Below, one piece after another: positions 12,801-25,632 of a DNA stretch of 64,000 nt (position 1 is its first letter; every line of letters begins with the position of its first letter). Both the position numbers and the translations under genes were made by a program. The notes under the pieces are model-generated. The model had not been told where the DNA came from. It saw nothing but the letters and a program-made list of their open reading frames with translations, and did not search any database. Location: assembly GCA_905250075.1 (NCBI GenBank), contig CAJNOP010000032.1, positions 7,675-71,674 on the forward strand. Direction: 5' to 3'. Source of the stretch: Rotaria sp. Silwood1 (lineage: Eukaryota > Rotifera > Eurotatoria > Philodinida > Philodinidae).

Positions 12801-15800
12801 TAATCACCATTGGTATTATGCTTCGCCCAATTACGAATAAGAAATAATAAAATTTTTGTAAATTATTATGGAACTGAAAAGTGCAACAATCGTCAAATAA
12901 CGTATTTATCGAACAGTAACAATCACCAACCACTATGTCATAAACACTACTAAAAATTACTCAAAATATCTCAGACTGAAGAGAAAAATATTTCTTATGC
13001 ATTCAGCACAATCTCTGAAACATTCTATTTAAAATTAGAATGCCAAATCTTTTCCCACACACAATAAAGAATGATTACTCGAGTTTTCGGTCTATATTAC
13101 AGTTTACAATGAAAATATAGTTGCTTAACTCATTTTTTTCTAATTAGATATTGACATGCAAAACTCATATAGACTCCTTGTTTGTAGAATGCTTCTGACA
13201 TGAAAAGAATCATTTATATGCGTCAAATATTGAACATAAATAATAAGTTATCAAAACTACTTCTGTTACGCCCTAGAAACACTTGTGACAACTTTTTCCA
13301 TGATAATACCATAGAATCGGTATGAGAGATATGAGTTTCATCTCGCCTCGAAAGTATCATTGTCTTTCAAATAGTTTTCAATATTTTGTAGAGAACCAGT
13401 AGCTTTATAACAAATACATATTATTCAATTAAAAATTCAAACATCTCGGGGTAGAACACTAGATGTTTTGTTGACAGAGGCATACGTTTGACTGATGATC
13501 CACAGATCTCTTGGATTCATGTCAATAATATACAACATGTGTGACTACATATGAAGTATGTATAGATAGCTTATTTTATTGAGTAAACTGTTAGAAGCTG
13601 CAACTGAGATCTTCAACTATCAAAAAAATAACTGCATTCAGTAATGTTGACACATATTCTCAATGAAATATTTCAAACTGAAAAATAGTTCATGACATCT
13701 AGAAAACACTTAGTAACGATGAAAACTAATAGAAGTGACTCCATTTAAATCACAAGCATTTTTTTCAAAAATAATTATTTTCGAACTATTATGTATCTGT
13801 TTTTCCAAATATATCAAATATTTTCCACGATTAGACTAGAGACTTCAGTTTAACTCAAGGCGAATATTCTGTCTGTCAGAAAAGTCTTCCTAAACGATCT
13901 TCAGCAGGATGGGAAACGAGAACGTATAATAGCACCAATATCCGATGTTATATGTAGCTTATGACTCCGGCTGATTGGATTTGAGAACGAATCAACCATG
14001 AAAAAAAATATTGATCATTATATTCTTAAGAACTAAATAGTCCCTTTATACTTATCAAATCAATTTCCATTTATATTCTAACAGATTTACCTTTCTTACT
14101 TATCAATTAGACTCATTCAGAAGAGAGAAAATGCTTATTTTTAATCATAGTCATAGTCAATCGTCATTTGCTTTTTTAAATTAGAGTAGCACATTTTATA
14201 ATGAACAATAAAGAATAATATTTTTTTTCTTTTCTTCTGTCTCATCGCAATACCTATCGCTAATAATATTATTGTTGTAGTGCAACAAATTAAACCTCGT
14301 TTACCTAGATATACACACTATTAATATGAAATTTATCTATTAGATTACTTTTTTTTCTCGTTATGCAATATAACAAGAATATATGTTTACCATCTTTTTA
14401 TCTTGGCAGTTGAGTGAGAAAAGTTTTCAATGGTGCCATTATTTCACCTATATGTCAATTGTGGCGGTAAGTTATTTGTATTTTATTCAAGCAACATCTC
14501 ACTTAGTCGTCGTAGTATTTTTAACACCATATCGAATGTGGATCATTTTCAAAGAACAATATATCTCTTATTGTTTTTATACTGGCGTGTCTTCATATTT
14601 ATGCCGGTATCGACTATTCTTACTAAAAATATTCGTTTTACTTCTAGTTTTACAGGATCCGTTCATTTTATAACTATATGATTCTGGTAGATATTGCCGT
14701 TGTTGTTTACTATCTTACTCTAATTGTACCTATCAGAACCATTTACGTCGATATCTAGTATCAAGTTAGACATGTCTAAAAAGACGCAATAAATAAGACT
14801 GTAAAAAGAAATAATGGAAATCGTGATTTTGAACCACATCGTAATTTTATCTGTATCATGGAAGCCAAACTTTTGAAGGATGAAACGCCAAGCATTTTAT
14901 TTAGAATGGTTATTATCAAAAATATTTTATTTATGTACATCATCACTTACCGATATCTTAAGTCATTGCTCATATATGTAAAAATCTACTTGATCGAAGT
15001 CTATCAAAATATGTGTAATTGAGTAAAACTCGTCACTTCATTTCAAAATATTATCCAAATCAAAAGATGTCAGCTAACATTAGGTAATGATTACAAAAAA
15101 TGTTGGGCATTGAAGAAAAGAACATTGAATTAATTAATTTCTCTTACTTATAACATATGAATGTATCAAAAATCAAAGATCCTGAGTAAACATTTGTTTC
15201 TTTTAATCATCTGGCAACATATCATGAATGATTGCAATGTCATTTTTTATTTGTAAAACTTAAATGTCCAAGGTGTTTTTCAATGCTTTTTAATAATTCA
15301 ACTTAACTTTCTAATTCATATTTTATGCAAGTTACAATAATATGTTTACAAGAAAAACATGATAGGAACAGAAAAAAAGAGCTTCGTTGATGTCTAATAG
15401 ATGTATAATCAAATTCATTGTAGAAAGTTATCGACGTGACTAATATTGAATTCAATATAACCGTCACATCGTGCATCTATGCATCACACATTCAAGTTTT
15501 ATTCTATTGGCACTTCCGACATGTGATTACAGGAAATTACGTAAATTTCCTCAAATATGTGACTCATCTTTTTTTTTTTGATAGTCATAAGTCAATCTGT
15601 TGCTCTTCTAGAAAAAGAAGCTTGTTATTTGGTGCAAAACGGACCATCATCTCTATAGTCTCATATTGTTCGTAGTTGGTACAATTTTATCGCTTTGACC
15701 ATGTATACATATAGTATATGACGGTATTGCTATAATTACACGGTACATTACTATCGTTGTTAACATTTTTGAATGACCTTGTAACATTTACGCCTTTTGC

Positions 15801-16810
15801 TTTCATACAAATTTCCAGAAAAGTCATTATGATAAACTGATTGATCCATCTGTCTTGATAATCATATTTAATTATGGGTTAAGACATATGTACACACACA
15901 TATTAAAGCCGAATGCTTACAATCCTTGATTGAACAAAAAAAAAAAATTTTTTCTTCCTTAAAATAAAATAAAATAAAATGAAAACGAATTCATTGCATT
16001 TGTAGGTTATGCAATAACAGTCTATTGATCTAACGATGACTTTTTAGGGTATCGTCTTTTTAAAATGGTACATAAGCATAAAAGAAAAGTGTAAATGTCT
16101 TTTACATATACGTGCCTATGTACATGTACATAAGATGAGTGCATAACTAAGCGCTCAAGTAAGGAGAAATCAGAAAATTTGCTTCTTTTTTACTACATAC
16201 ATATGAATCGATAATAGTGATGAAGATAACTACGACAACGTTCAACATTAACAAGTTTCAGTGATGTGGTATTGATACAAAAGAAAAAAAAAGAAAGACA
16301 AAAGAAAAGTATAGCATAGAGAAAGAAAAAGAATATATGTGGTAAAAGAAACATGATTACGAAACAGACTGCCAAAAGAAAATGTGTTCAGCATACAAGA
16401 AAGAGAGTCGGGGGTATGCTTCTTTTTTTTCCTTCTTCTCTAAATGAAAATGAGCAAATAATCATACTGACAATAGCCGTATGAGACTAATGGCTCCGTA
16501 CATTTTTATTTCCTTGAAAATTGAGTATAATAATGTCCTTGTGGAGATTTAGAATGAAGATCCTTTTCTTCATAAGCTCATTCATCTGTATGTGTTAGTC
16601 CTTGGAGTGCATTTCACCTCCTTTCTTTAATAACTCCCTGCCAATCAACATATAGTTATTGTTATCTGTTATTATAGCTGAATGTTGTAGCTGCGCAAGA
16701 ACAAGAAGACAGATATCCCACCATTTTCTATGCATGTTATTATTCTTTCTTTTTAGATATGTTCTCATTAGTATTGACACATATTAATTGATGGTGAACA
16801 TATCAATGTA
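9807..16810. other. 7 kb without an intact gene
   Basis: Only short frames broken by stops are seen. A decayed transposase fragment lies at 11343-11515. Two overlapping frames at 14383-14681 are hydrophobic and T-rich but have no splice or domain support. An A-rich tract lies at 15930-15980. Nothing else can be supported. Confidence 0.55.
11343..11515 (+). pseudogene. Decayed hAT/DUF4371-like transposase fragment
   Basis: One frame reads DAQSHEEFIELLGAYIKRN, then NNASFYSIIVEAHFNASHR and a hydrophobic stretch ending in FFRY before a stop. This resembles the core of hAT-derived DUF4371/ZMYM-type transposases, where a QNEFIELLG-like helix leads into FYSIIADETTD. The acidic residues expected after SII are partly replaced (VEAHFN), and frames on both sides are broken. 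It is a relic with no functional expectation. The assignment rests on pattern memory only. Confidence 0.5.
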
Positions 16811-18522
16811 ATGTTCGTCATTCTTTTTCTTCTTTTTTATCTTAATATTTTCTCAGGGTTATTAAATGTCAATGGAAATGAATGTCAATTTTTAACTATG
16901 TGTAAATGTACTAATTTTCCTTTATTTACACTTATTGATATAAGTTATTTATCTAAACCACGATCATCATTAAATCAAGATTTATTTTGTACATATTCAA
17001 GTGATCAAATAAAAGAAAAAAAAATAACAACATTTGAACAATTAAAATATTTTTATTATCGTTTTCGTACATTAACATTTGCAAATTATCCAAATATACC
17101 AACCAAAGCATTCCAATTTGTTCATTTTGAAACTCAAAGTGTAAAACAAACACATAAAACAAATAATCGTAATGTTATTGCATTTGTTAATATTAAACAT
17201 ACTGAACCTGGTTAGTTTTTATAATCATCAATTTCTATTTATTTATTTGTTTCTATTATTGTTTTTATTTAGGTATATTTGAAGAATTGAGTTTGTCAGA
17301 TTCTCAAGATCAACTTATTATTTCATTTCTTAATTCACCCACACTTTATTATGCTCATGGAGCACTTTCTAAACTTAACTGTTATGAATTTAAATTAATT
17401 AATACTAATCCACAAATACCGATAGATTTTTTTTATCAGACAATTTCCATTCATCATTTAATTATTAATAATCCATCGTTTTCTGGTTTTCTTCCACCGT
17501 CAAATTATAAATCTTTATTCATTTTTCAAATTTATAAACTTTCAATAAGAGATATTAGTGTTCGTCAATTACGAGGTAAACATTTTCCAATCGTTTTTAA
17601 TTCAGTATATGAATTAACATTAGAAAATTATAATGTTAATGGTGGTTTTCGTTCATTTAATAATCGTGAGTTAGCTCAATGTTTTCCACAATTACGATCA
17701 TTAAAAATATTTTCAAGATCAATTCAAAATATAGTTTCACGAATGTTTGAACATTTGAGTCAATTAGAATATTTATCAGTAAATGGAATAATTACCATTG
17801 AAAATAATGCTTTTTTCAATTTATATCATTTAAAAGAATTAAATCTTGGTGAAAATATTCTTCGCCTTGATCCATATGCATTTATTCATATGAATACAAA
17901 TATTTTATTATTAAATCAAAGTGATAATTTTCAATTAAATGATGATAAAAATTTTTGTACATTTGTTCAATTTTCACCATCAACAAATTTAAAAACCTTC
18001 GTACAATTTTCAAATAATTTAAGTTATTGTTCTTGTACTCTTCGTTATTTATATCGTCATTTAGATAAGTCACTTATGTCATTAACACCTTATTGTTATT
18101 CAAACTCAAGTTTATATATTTTAACACAAGAAGAACGTATATGTCATTTTGAAAAACGTTTACTACAATGTGATATATTACCTGATGAAGGTATAACAAT
18201 TTATGGTAAATATTATAATGTATCGTATTTCTATCAACAACAAATAACAAAACAAAAAAATCAATTATCAAATTTTTTCCGTCATCGAATTTATTATATT
18301 GTATTATTACCTATATTAATTATTATTTTATGTCTTATTATTCGACAACAAAAAAATCGTCATAATAATACATATAGACATTTACATCGTTTATTAAAAC
18401 GACGAATAATATCAAGAAATGAAAATATATCAACAAATGAAACATTTGATATTATATATCATCATACAACTGAGATTTTTGATCCAATGTCTTCAAGAGC
18501 ATATATAGCAACTAGCGTGTGA
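16811..18522 (+). CDS. Leucine-rich-repeat single-pass membrane protein
   Basis: Two exons (16811-17210 and 17273-18522) join in frame to 549 residues. The start gives an immediate signal peptide (MFVILFLLFYLNIFSGLL). Several leucine-rich repeats follow, clearest around residues 270-350 (CFPQLRSLKIF, LSQLEYLSVNG, LYHLKELNLGEN), then a cysteine-containing cap (YCSCTLRYLYRHL, about 384-396). A transmembrane segment (YYIVLLPILIIILCLII, about 472-488) leads to a short basic cytoplasmic tail. Such proteins are typically extracellular recognition or adhesion receptors; the ligand cannot be told. The gene ends 100 bp from the end of the oppositely transcribed coiled-coil gene. Confidence 0.85.
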
Positions 18523-18621
18523 CATATTCAATGGATAATTAAGCGAAAATTTTGTTTCAAAATTATTTTTATTGATATATCTGAATTATTTCCATATCAG
18601 ACAGGGAAAAAAAAGAAAATA

Positions 18622-19758
18622 TCAATTGTTGAGATTACTAATAGGACGTGAAAGTCGAGCATTATCGGTATTTAAATGTGGCATTGATGGTGTCATCCTT
18701 CGAGATTCATTTAGCTTTGATGATCGAACAATTGATGAACGATACGGCGGATCAAGAGGTTGAAATTGTGATGCAGTTAGACGTCCAGTGAAAAGAGGCA
18801 ATCTTGTAAAAGGATTATAATGAGATTATGTGAATATACAAAAGAAAAACAAAGATTTAAACTTACAAAGGATTTGGAGTATTGAACAAATCACAATCAT
18901 TGATATTAAAATCTTCGAGTATATTTTGTCGAAGTTTAATTTCTGAAAAATAAAATTTTGATGTAAATTGTTTGATATTCAACATAATAAATTATACTTT
19001 TCATTTGTTTAATTGCGTCCATAAAATATTCAAAATGTCGCATTTTTGCTCGAATTAATGCTAATTCTTCAGCTTGTCCACTTAATAAAAAATTTTGATA
19101 ATCAAGAGTTTCCATACATTGTTCTAACATCTAGAATTTTTATATTTATTGATATCAATAAAAATAAAATCATAACTATATTTACAAATTGATATTGTAA
19201 TACTTGTTCTTGTACATCCATCTGACTTTGTAATATATGTGTACCCATTTGTTGAAGGGATATGGTCTGAATACAAGAAGAAAATATGCTTATAAACTTG
19301 ATCTGTTACTCTTACAGCCTTTCGTCGTTGCATATTTTCATCTTCAAGTTGCTTCAATCGTCGAGTATTAGTTTCATTTTGAATAGTTTGTGCTGTATTT
19401 GGTACCTTTTTTTTTTCAAGAAAATAGGTAATTTTTTTAAATAGAATAAATAACATACTAAATTTGTTGGAATTGCAATCACTGATGGCAAAGTGTTAGC
19501 TGTAGCATAATCATTTGAAGCGAAACTGTTTGCAGGACCTATCAGTTGTTGTGCAAAAGTAAATGGTGGAATCGGTGGTGGATTGCCTATACTTCCTGTT
19601 GTAGACGTTGGTAAATTTGGATTATTTACCGTAGATAATCCGGTTGGATAGCCACCACCTGGTTGAATGGGTCCTGTTATTGTAGGACCCGCTGGTGAAG
19701 AACCCGCAGCTGCAGACCATACATTCGAAACTGATGTTGGTGGTGGTAGGCGAGACAT
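18622..19758 (-). CDS. Small Pro-rich/coiled-coil protein, unknown function
   Basis: Six exons on the minus strand (19758-19459, 19405-19316, 19266-19186, 19130-18998, 18942-18867, 18802-18622) close in frame to 286 residues. The first 100 residues are rich in Pro, Gly, Ser and Thr. Residues about 105-230 are helical and charged, likely a coiled coil (RRLKQLEDENMQRRK, SLQQMGTHILQSQMDVQEQV, QAEELALIRAKMRHFEYFMD). The C-terminus is basic and disordered. I do not recognise the family. It starts 229 bp from the divergently transcribed NHL gene, with which it may share regulation. Confidence 0.75.
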
Positions 19759-19987
19759 TATATGCTCTTATTCTGATGAATACCTACAAAAAAATTGTAA
19801 CAGGTAGTAGCTTTCGTTGGTTACCTTCGAAGAGGAAAAAAAATTTGTGCATTCAGCTGTATCGGCAAATAAAGTAAATGCAAGTCAAATACACATCGAT
19901 ATGTTATAAATCACTGCACGTGTATAACATTATCATATACATATATATACATAACGTTTTTTCATAAAAACGTATACAATATAAAGT
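19759..19987. promoter_or_regulatory. Divergent promoter region
   Basis: This 229 bp separates the start codons of the coiled-coil gene (-) and the NHL-repeat gene (+). No other gene fits, so it must hold both promoters and 5' leaders. The NHL side is very AT-rich (CATATACATATATATACATA near 19935). No specific factor site is claimed. Confidence 0.5.
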
Positions 19988-22900
19988 ATGGGTGATATTT
20001 TTGATCCATTGAACAGTACTGCTAATACAGCATCGACAAGTTTAAATAGTATGTATGAATGAGTTGTTTTTATTTCATGTAAAAATATATTTGTATTTTT
20101 TTAATAAAAAGCACACATTGACAAAAATAAATCAAATACGGATGGTAGTCCATATCGTCCTACATATAAAAGTGTTTGGACGCGTCAAGCATCAACTGAT
20201 ATGAACAGACAAATGAGTTTACCTGGCGAACAAAACTCTCAAGTTTATATCATTGAACAAAAAACAAAACCATACTGGGAAACAGGAGAAGGTTCTTTTG
20301 AAGAATGGCATCAAGATCAAGCGGAAGGTTATCAAGGCAAGTATTTTTAAAAAGAAAGCTTGTTAGTACGATTTCATTAGAGCTAACATTGAAACTCACA
20401 TTTGTTGTTCTTTAATCTCGTTACACTAATATGAGATACCTTAAGTGAAAAATCTCTAACAGATTAGAATTACTTTCCAAGGATAATCAATTGCCAGAAA
20501 AACAATCTTTCCTATTTATTATTTATGCATTTTACAGAGAAAGTTTTTCTTTTTTTTTTTTACTGGCGTTCTATTTTTGTTGGCCTTCTTGATATTTTAT
20601 CGTTGTGTTTTTATTGTCGTAATCGGTTGCGCTTAATTAAACATTATTATTATTCAAGCCATTGATTTAACTGGCAAATAAGCTGATTGTAGAAGATGTC
20701 TGAGAAGTCACCGACAAAAAATAAAATTGTATATTTCTATTATGATTCTATTGGAACAGGACTAACATCTTTTCATATGTTTTATAATCGTGTGAAACTT
20801 GCGTTAAATCTCATATTTTCACGACTCTCATAGTCTAAAAGTTTAAACAAAGGACATTGCGTAATGATCTCTTCAATATCAGCTGTTACCGTTTTGATAG
20901 TAAAATGAGTCTTTTTTTTTTCGTAGACAACCTATTGTCGAGTACATAAACATGCAGAATAGACGAAGTGTTAGGTAATGGAAAAAAGTAATGAATCTTC
21001 ATGAGAAAAGATATTAGAGGTGATGCGAGTCCTGCAAGACTTTTCGAATTCATAGGCACTGCTATAAAATGATATCACATTTTCTACTACAACATACATA
21101 GCTAAGCGCAAAGTCAAAACAAAAAACTATTCTAATTGGAACTGGAATCAAAAACGGTTGATTTTTCTCATCACTAGGTAGAGGACACTATCAAAGTTTT
21201 ATTCATAAATAAAGTAGCAATTCCTGATTTCAATACACAATAAAGTCCTTTTTTTAAGTTGTAAAAATTCATATGTAGGATTCTTTTTTCTTAAACTACT
21301 TCAATTTTGTTTCATTATTCTTGGCTTTCAGTCGTTCAGATCTATCTCTCTTGTTTTATAAATATTTCTTTAACACGTCGATAATATCCACAATGTATGC
21401 TAGATTTCTTCAAAACAATATGTTCGTCCTTGATCAAACCTTGGATGAAAGGTAAAGTGAGTCACTCGATATAATTTTAGGATTTTCGCAAACACTAGAC
21501 TAGAGATCAATGTGTGTAATTTGTTATAAATGTCTAACAAACGTTGATAAAGGGAGAAAAATAGGCTTGGATGATTGCAACCTCCAATAATGAAACAAAA
21601 TTTAAGAAAAAACCTACATCTTGTTGTTTTTGCAACTTGAAAAAAGATTTTATTGTATATTGAATCAAGCAATGTCCTCTACTTCTAGTATCAAAGTCAC
21701 TTCATCCTATTGAATCATAATGGAGATATATATTTCTTTTTTTTGGTCCAGGATTTCTGAGACCTCCTGTACATATCCATTAAATTTACAGAAAGTCTCA
21801 ACGCTTCATGATACATTCTGATACACTTAGAAAAATCGTTATTGATTATTTTCTAAACTTATCACTTGATCAGTTCATACATTTTATGTTACTCATATGA
21901 TGACTATGCCATATGAATGCATCATTATTCAACATCGTTAACATCTTAAACATAAATTTATATCAATAAAAAAATTAAAAAGCTGAACACAAATGTATTT
22001 CAGCCATTCAAATATTGAAGGAGGCTTTAGAATGCCCAAGAATTTTCTAGAACAGTTATTTAGTGCCTTTTTCCATTCGTAAGAAATTCTAAAAAAGTAG
22101 TTCGATAACTGTTGTTCTCGCTTACTAGAGAAACGTAGCTTATGATCATTGGACTTCCTTCTGTTACTACGAAGAGGAAGCCAGAACATTCTCGACTTGA
22201 AGCTTATACTTGCTACATGTTTCTTCGAAAAATACTCAGTACATTCTACAAAATCAATATTCTTTCTTTTTTACTGATATATGCAAATGCAGGTTATGGA
22301 ACAGAACAAAGACCCACTTATTATCAAGAAGGGTATTATGAAGATGAAAAATCATATAAAAAGAAAGGAATAGCAGTTAGTATTCTTTCGTTTTATTAAT
22401 TTTGATTTCGATATATGTTGATGATACTATAGGCTAAAATCGACCGTCTCGCTCAACGTTTTCCTGTGTTAGGTAAATTTTACAAACAACCACCAAACTC
22501 ACCTAATAATAACGAATCAGGTCAAGACTTTAATTATAATCGAATGTCTAATTCTGTTATTTCAAATTCAATAGAATATAAAATAACTGCTGATGATTTA
22601 GCTTTAAATGAACGCTATTCGGATAAAACTCGTATACAAAATATAAATCTTCAAGCATACGATCAAACGCAACCTGTCGATATTTCTATTCATCATGAAA
22701 AAAATAAAATATATTTATGTGATATTGGTCGAAGTGTTGTTCAAATTTTTGATATTAATGGTACACTTGAACATGTAATTAATGGTAAAATGATGAGTAA
22801 ATTTCAACCAACAGCTATAGCTGTTGCTTTCGATGGAACACTTATTCTTGCAAGCCATTTTAATCATTGTCTTCATATGTATTTACCAAATGATACTCAA

Positions 22901-23673
22901 AATCAATCCAATTGTTATTCTTATAAACAATTTAAATTAGGTACAGAGGGTCATCAAATACATCAATTTTATAATCCAGCTGGTATTACTATTGATAAAA
23001 GTGATGGATACTTATATGTTTGTGATCGAGGAAATTATCGTATACAAGTTATTACACCTGATGGTTTATGTGAACGAATAATTGAGTTATATTTAAATGA
23101 TAAAAAAAAATATCCATTAGATCCAGTTCGAATTGCTCTTCAACCTAATTCTGAACACATTGTTTGTATTATTGGTGCTGGTGATGCCATATGTTTTATT
23201 CCAAAATATACTAATGGGTAAGAACAACGTTGATTTATTTCATAATTTTATATATTCGTATATACATATATATATATCTGATTTGTAGAGCTATACAAGT
23301 TGATCCGTTATGTATAGTTGATGCAAATGGATTAGGTCTTGAAAATGCATCTGGTTTAGCCGTAGATAATCATGATCGTATATTTATTGCTGATACAGGT
23401 CATCATCGTATTGTGATTTGTACACCTGATGGTTGTTTTCTAACAAGTTTTGGTATGGAAGGTGATGGACTTGGTCAATTGAAACGCCCCTGTGGTTTAG
23501 ATGTAACAAACGATGGAGCTATTGTTGTTACTGATTCTGGAAATAAACGAATACAATTATTTGGTTTAGCACGTAAACAAACATCTGTAGAAAACAATCC
23601 TTCTAAAGAAAATTCTAATATTAATAACCAGTTCTTTCCTGCTGAAGAATTTGATTTAGCTGCAACTCTGTAA
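19988..23673 (+). CDS. NHL-repeat (beta-propeller) protein
   Basis: Five exons (19988-20048, 20112-20336, 22293-22375, 22433-23217, 23289-23673) join in frame to 512 residues. The N-terminal half is polar and disordered with no signal peptide. The C-terminal half carries NHL repeats: PVDISIHHEKNKIYLCDIGR, AGITIDKSDGYLYVCDRGNY followed by RIQVITPDG, SGLAVDNHDRIFIADTGHHR followed by IVICTPDG, and CGLDVTNDGAIVVTDSGNKR followed by IQLFG. These pack as blades of a propeller that usually binds protein or RNA. No RING, B-box or TRIM part is present. Intron 2 begins with a GC donor (CAAG then GCAAGT) and is 1.96 kb, holding a palindromic element. The gene ends 71 bp from the end of the opposing RBR ligase gene. 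Confidence 0.85.
21174..21693. repeat. Palindromic element in NHL intron 2
   Basis: The ends are inverted copies: CTAGGTAGAGGACACTATC at about 21175 faces the complement of CAATGTCCTCTACTTCTAG at about 21674. The pairing continues inward for about 200 bp, including TTTTGTTTCATTATT on both arms when one is reversed. It is about 520 bp long with its centre near 21430. It is non-coding and of foldback/MITE type. Confidence 0.8.
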
Positions 23674-23744
23674 TATTTAACTATTTTATCACTATAAACT
23701 TTCTTTTTTTCTTTTAATAATAATATATTCCTTTATTTTAAATA

Positions 23745-25335
23745 TTATAAAACAGAGTATCTTTTGCATATGACTCCAAAATGATTTTTAGGATCAATTA
23801 CAGCACGACCACATGAGAAACAAAAACCTCGTTTACAATGTTGACAAATAAGATAATTACCAGTACCAGATTTAATATTGAGTTTTTCACATTTTATATT
23901 TGGACAATTTTTAGTACGTTTTACAAGCAGTTTACTAATTATAGGTTCTTGTAATGACTTAGACTCATCCGGATTTTCATGAATGAATCTTTCATGTGCT
24001 AATGCTTCCTGTACTTTATCAAGATCATTTTCAAACTTTTCAAACAAGATTTTTGTTTCTGTTGTTTGATCTTGTGCATCACTCCAGTTAAACGGTATAC
24101 GACAACGTATACAATACATATGATCACATCCCTGATTTTTTTCAATTGGTACTTGACACTTTGGATTTGGACAAAGACGTGTTGAGTTTTCGATTCTTGC
24201 AACAGCAAGAAATTCAGTGAAAAATTTTTCTGCGTCATCTGGTTTTAAATTGAGAACTTTCATTTTTTGACGTAATTTACGATGTTTGTCTTTTAACTCA
24301 GCTAATTCTAGTTCGTGACCACATAATGTCTGAGAATGATAAGTTTTTTTACATTTTTTACAAAATGCAAAACGACATTGAGTACATAATGCTAGATTAT
24401 CTTTTTCACTATCAATTAAAACTGCTTGTTGACATCTAAGAATAAAACCAAAATTAAAGAATGATAATTCAAATGATGAAATCAATTTTAACTAACCTTG
24501 GACACCAAACAATATCTGGCATTTGTTCAAGAGTTTTTTGTAATAATAATCGTTCATATTTGTCATGTAATTGATCATCATTAACAATTATTTTTATTTC
24601 AGATGGTAATAATGCTAATTTACATTGTAAATCAGGACAAAGTAACCATTCTACTGAACCTGTATTAATATGAATTTGAGCATAGTCATGTAGACAAATT
24701 CGACAAAAAGTATGATGACATTTATGTAATCGTATCATATCACGTCCAGGTATATTGTTCGACAAACAAATAGGACATTCATGATATTCGTGAAGAAATT
24801 GTTCATATTCTTTTATTTGATTGTATTCTATTAATTGTTCATAAACATATGCAGCTTGATTAGGTTGATAACTAGACATAGCTCGTGGATCATCATTATC
24901 ATTATCATTATTTATATCTTTATTTGATAAACAAAGTTCATTCATTGATAAAAATTGTTCTTTAAGGCATTCAATCCATTGATAAACAATAGGTTCATTT
25001 ATATTTTGCTCCCATATTTTATCTAATTGTTGACACATATTTTCAAGATATTTACGAGATAAAAAACATGATGAAAGAACAAATGTTGGAGAATATATTG
25101 ATGATGGATATTGATCATGAAAATGTATAGTTAAAACTAATGGTGGAAGATGTTGAATTAATGTTGATAATTGATTAGAATTATCAATAAGACATAAATA
25201 AAATGGTGTTGATAATTGAAATTCAATATCAATTTCAAATTGATCATTTTCGCTGCTTAAATCTGTAATTGCATCGCCTAAAATTGATTTTAGTATAAGC
25301 AATTCTTCTTCTTGTTGTTGTTTGTCACTCGTCAT
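23745..25335 (-). CDS. RNF14-like RBR E3 ubiquitin ligase
   Basis: Two minus-strand exons (25335-24497 and 24435-23745) give 509 residues. An RWD domain fills about residues 5-130. RING1 starts at C187 (ECPICLS, then HKCHHTFCRICL, then LLCPDLQC). An IBR follows at about 279-318 (CPRCQQAV, CTQCRFAFCKKCKKTYHSQT). RING2 starts at C368 (CPNPKCQVPIEKNQGCDHMY), with C383 of the QGC motif in the place of the ubiquitin-accepting cysteine. This RWD-RING1-IBR-RING2 order is that of RNF14. The usual FCWxC end of RING2 reads FNWSD, and a further Cys-rich unit (NCPNIKCEKLN, CQHCKRGFCFSCG) follows after a charged linker. A normal RING2 may have been split or partly duplicated. Confidence 0.85.
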
Positions 25336-25632
25336 TATAAATCGTTTCGTTTGCCGTATATTTAGTTCTTTTTGTAAACCTTTATATATATATATATTTG
25401 TTTTTCTTCTCTATAGTGACACAGAATTGCTTTGTTCTTGCGCAATTATAAGAAAGAATAAAAAATGCATGCATATATTTTTGCATGCATATATATTTTT
25501 TTTAATGTAGCAAAAATACAAGCAAAAGAATCAAATAATTTTATAGATAATTTAAAACTTAAAAATAAAACCAGAAAATAGAATAAATCATATTGTAAGG
25601 ATATTTGTTTTTATTGTACAACTAACATTTAT

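Noticed and set aside
14383-14681. Two overlapping hydrophobic frames suggesting a membrane protein
   Set aside because: T-rich DNA naturally yields hydrophobic frames. There is no start context, splice sites or family motif.
15930-15985. A-rich run followed by AAAATAAAATAAAAT, considered as a retroposon tail or CRISPR-like repeat
   Set aside because: It is simple low-complexity DNA with no adjacent element body. No CRISPR array exists in this window.
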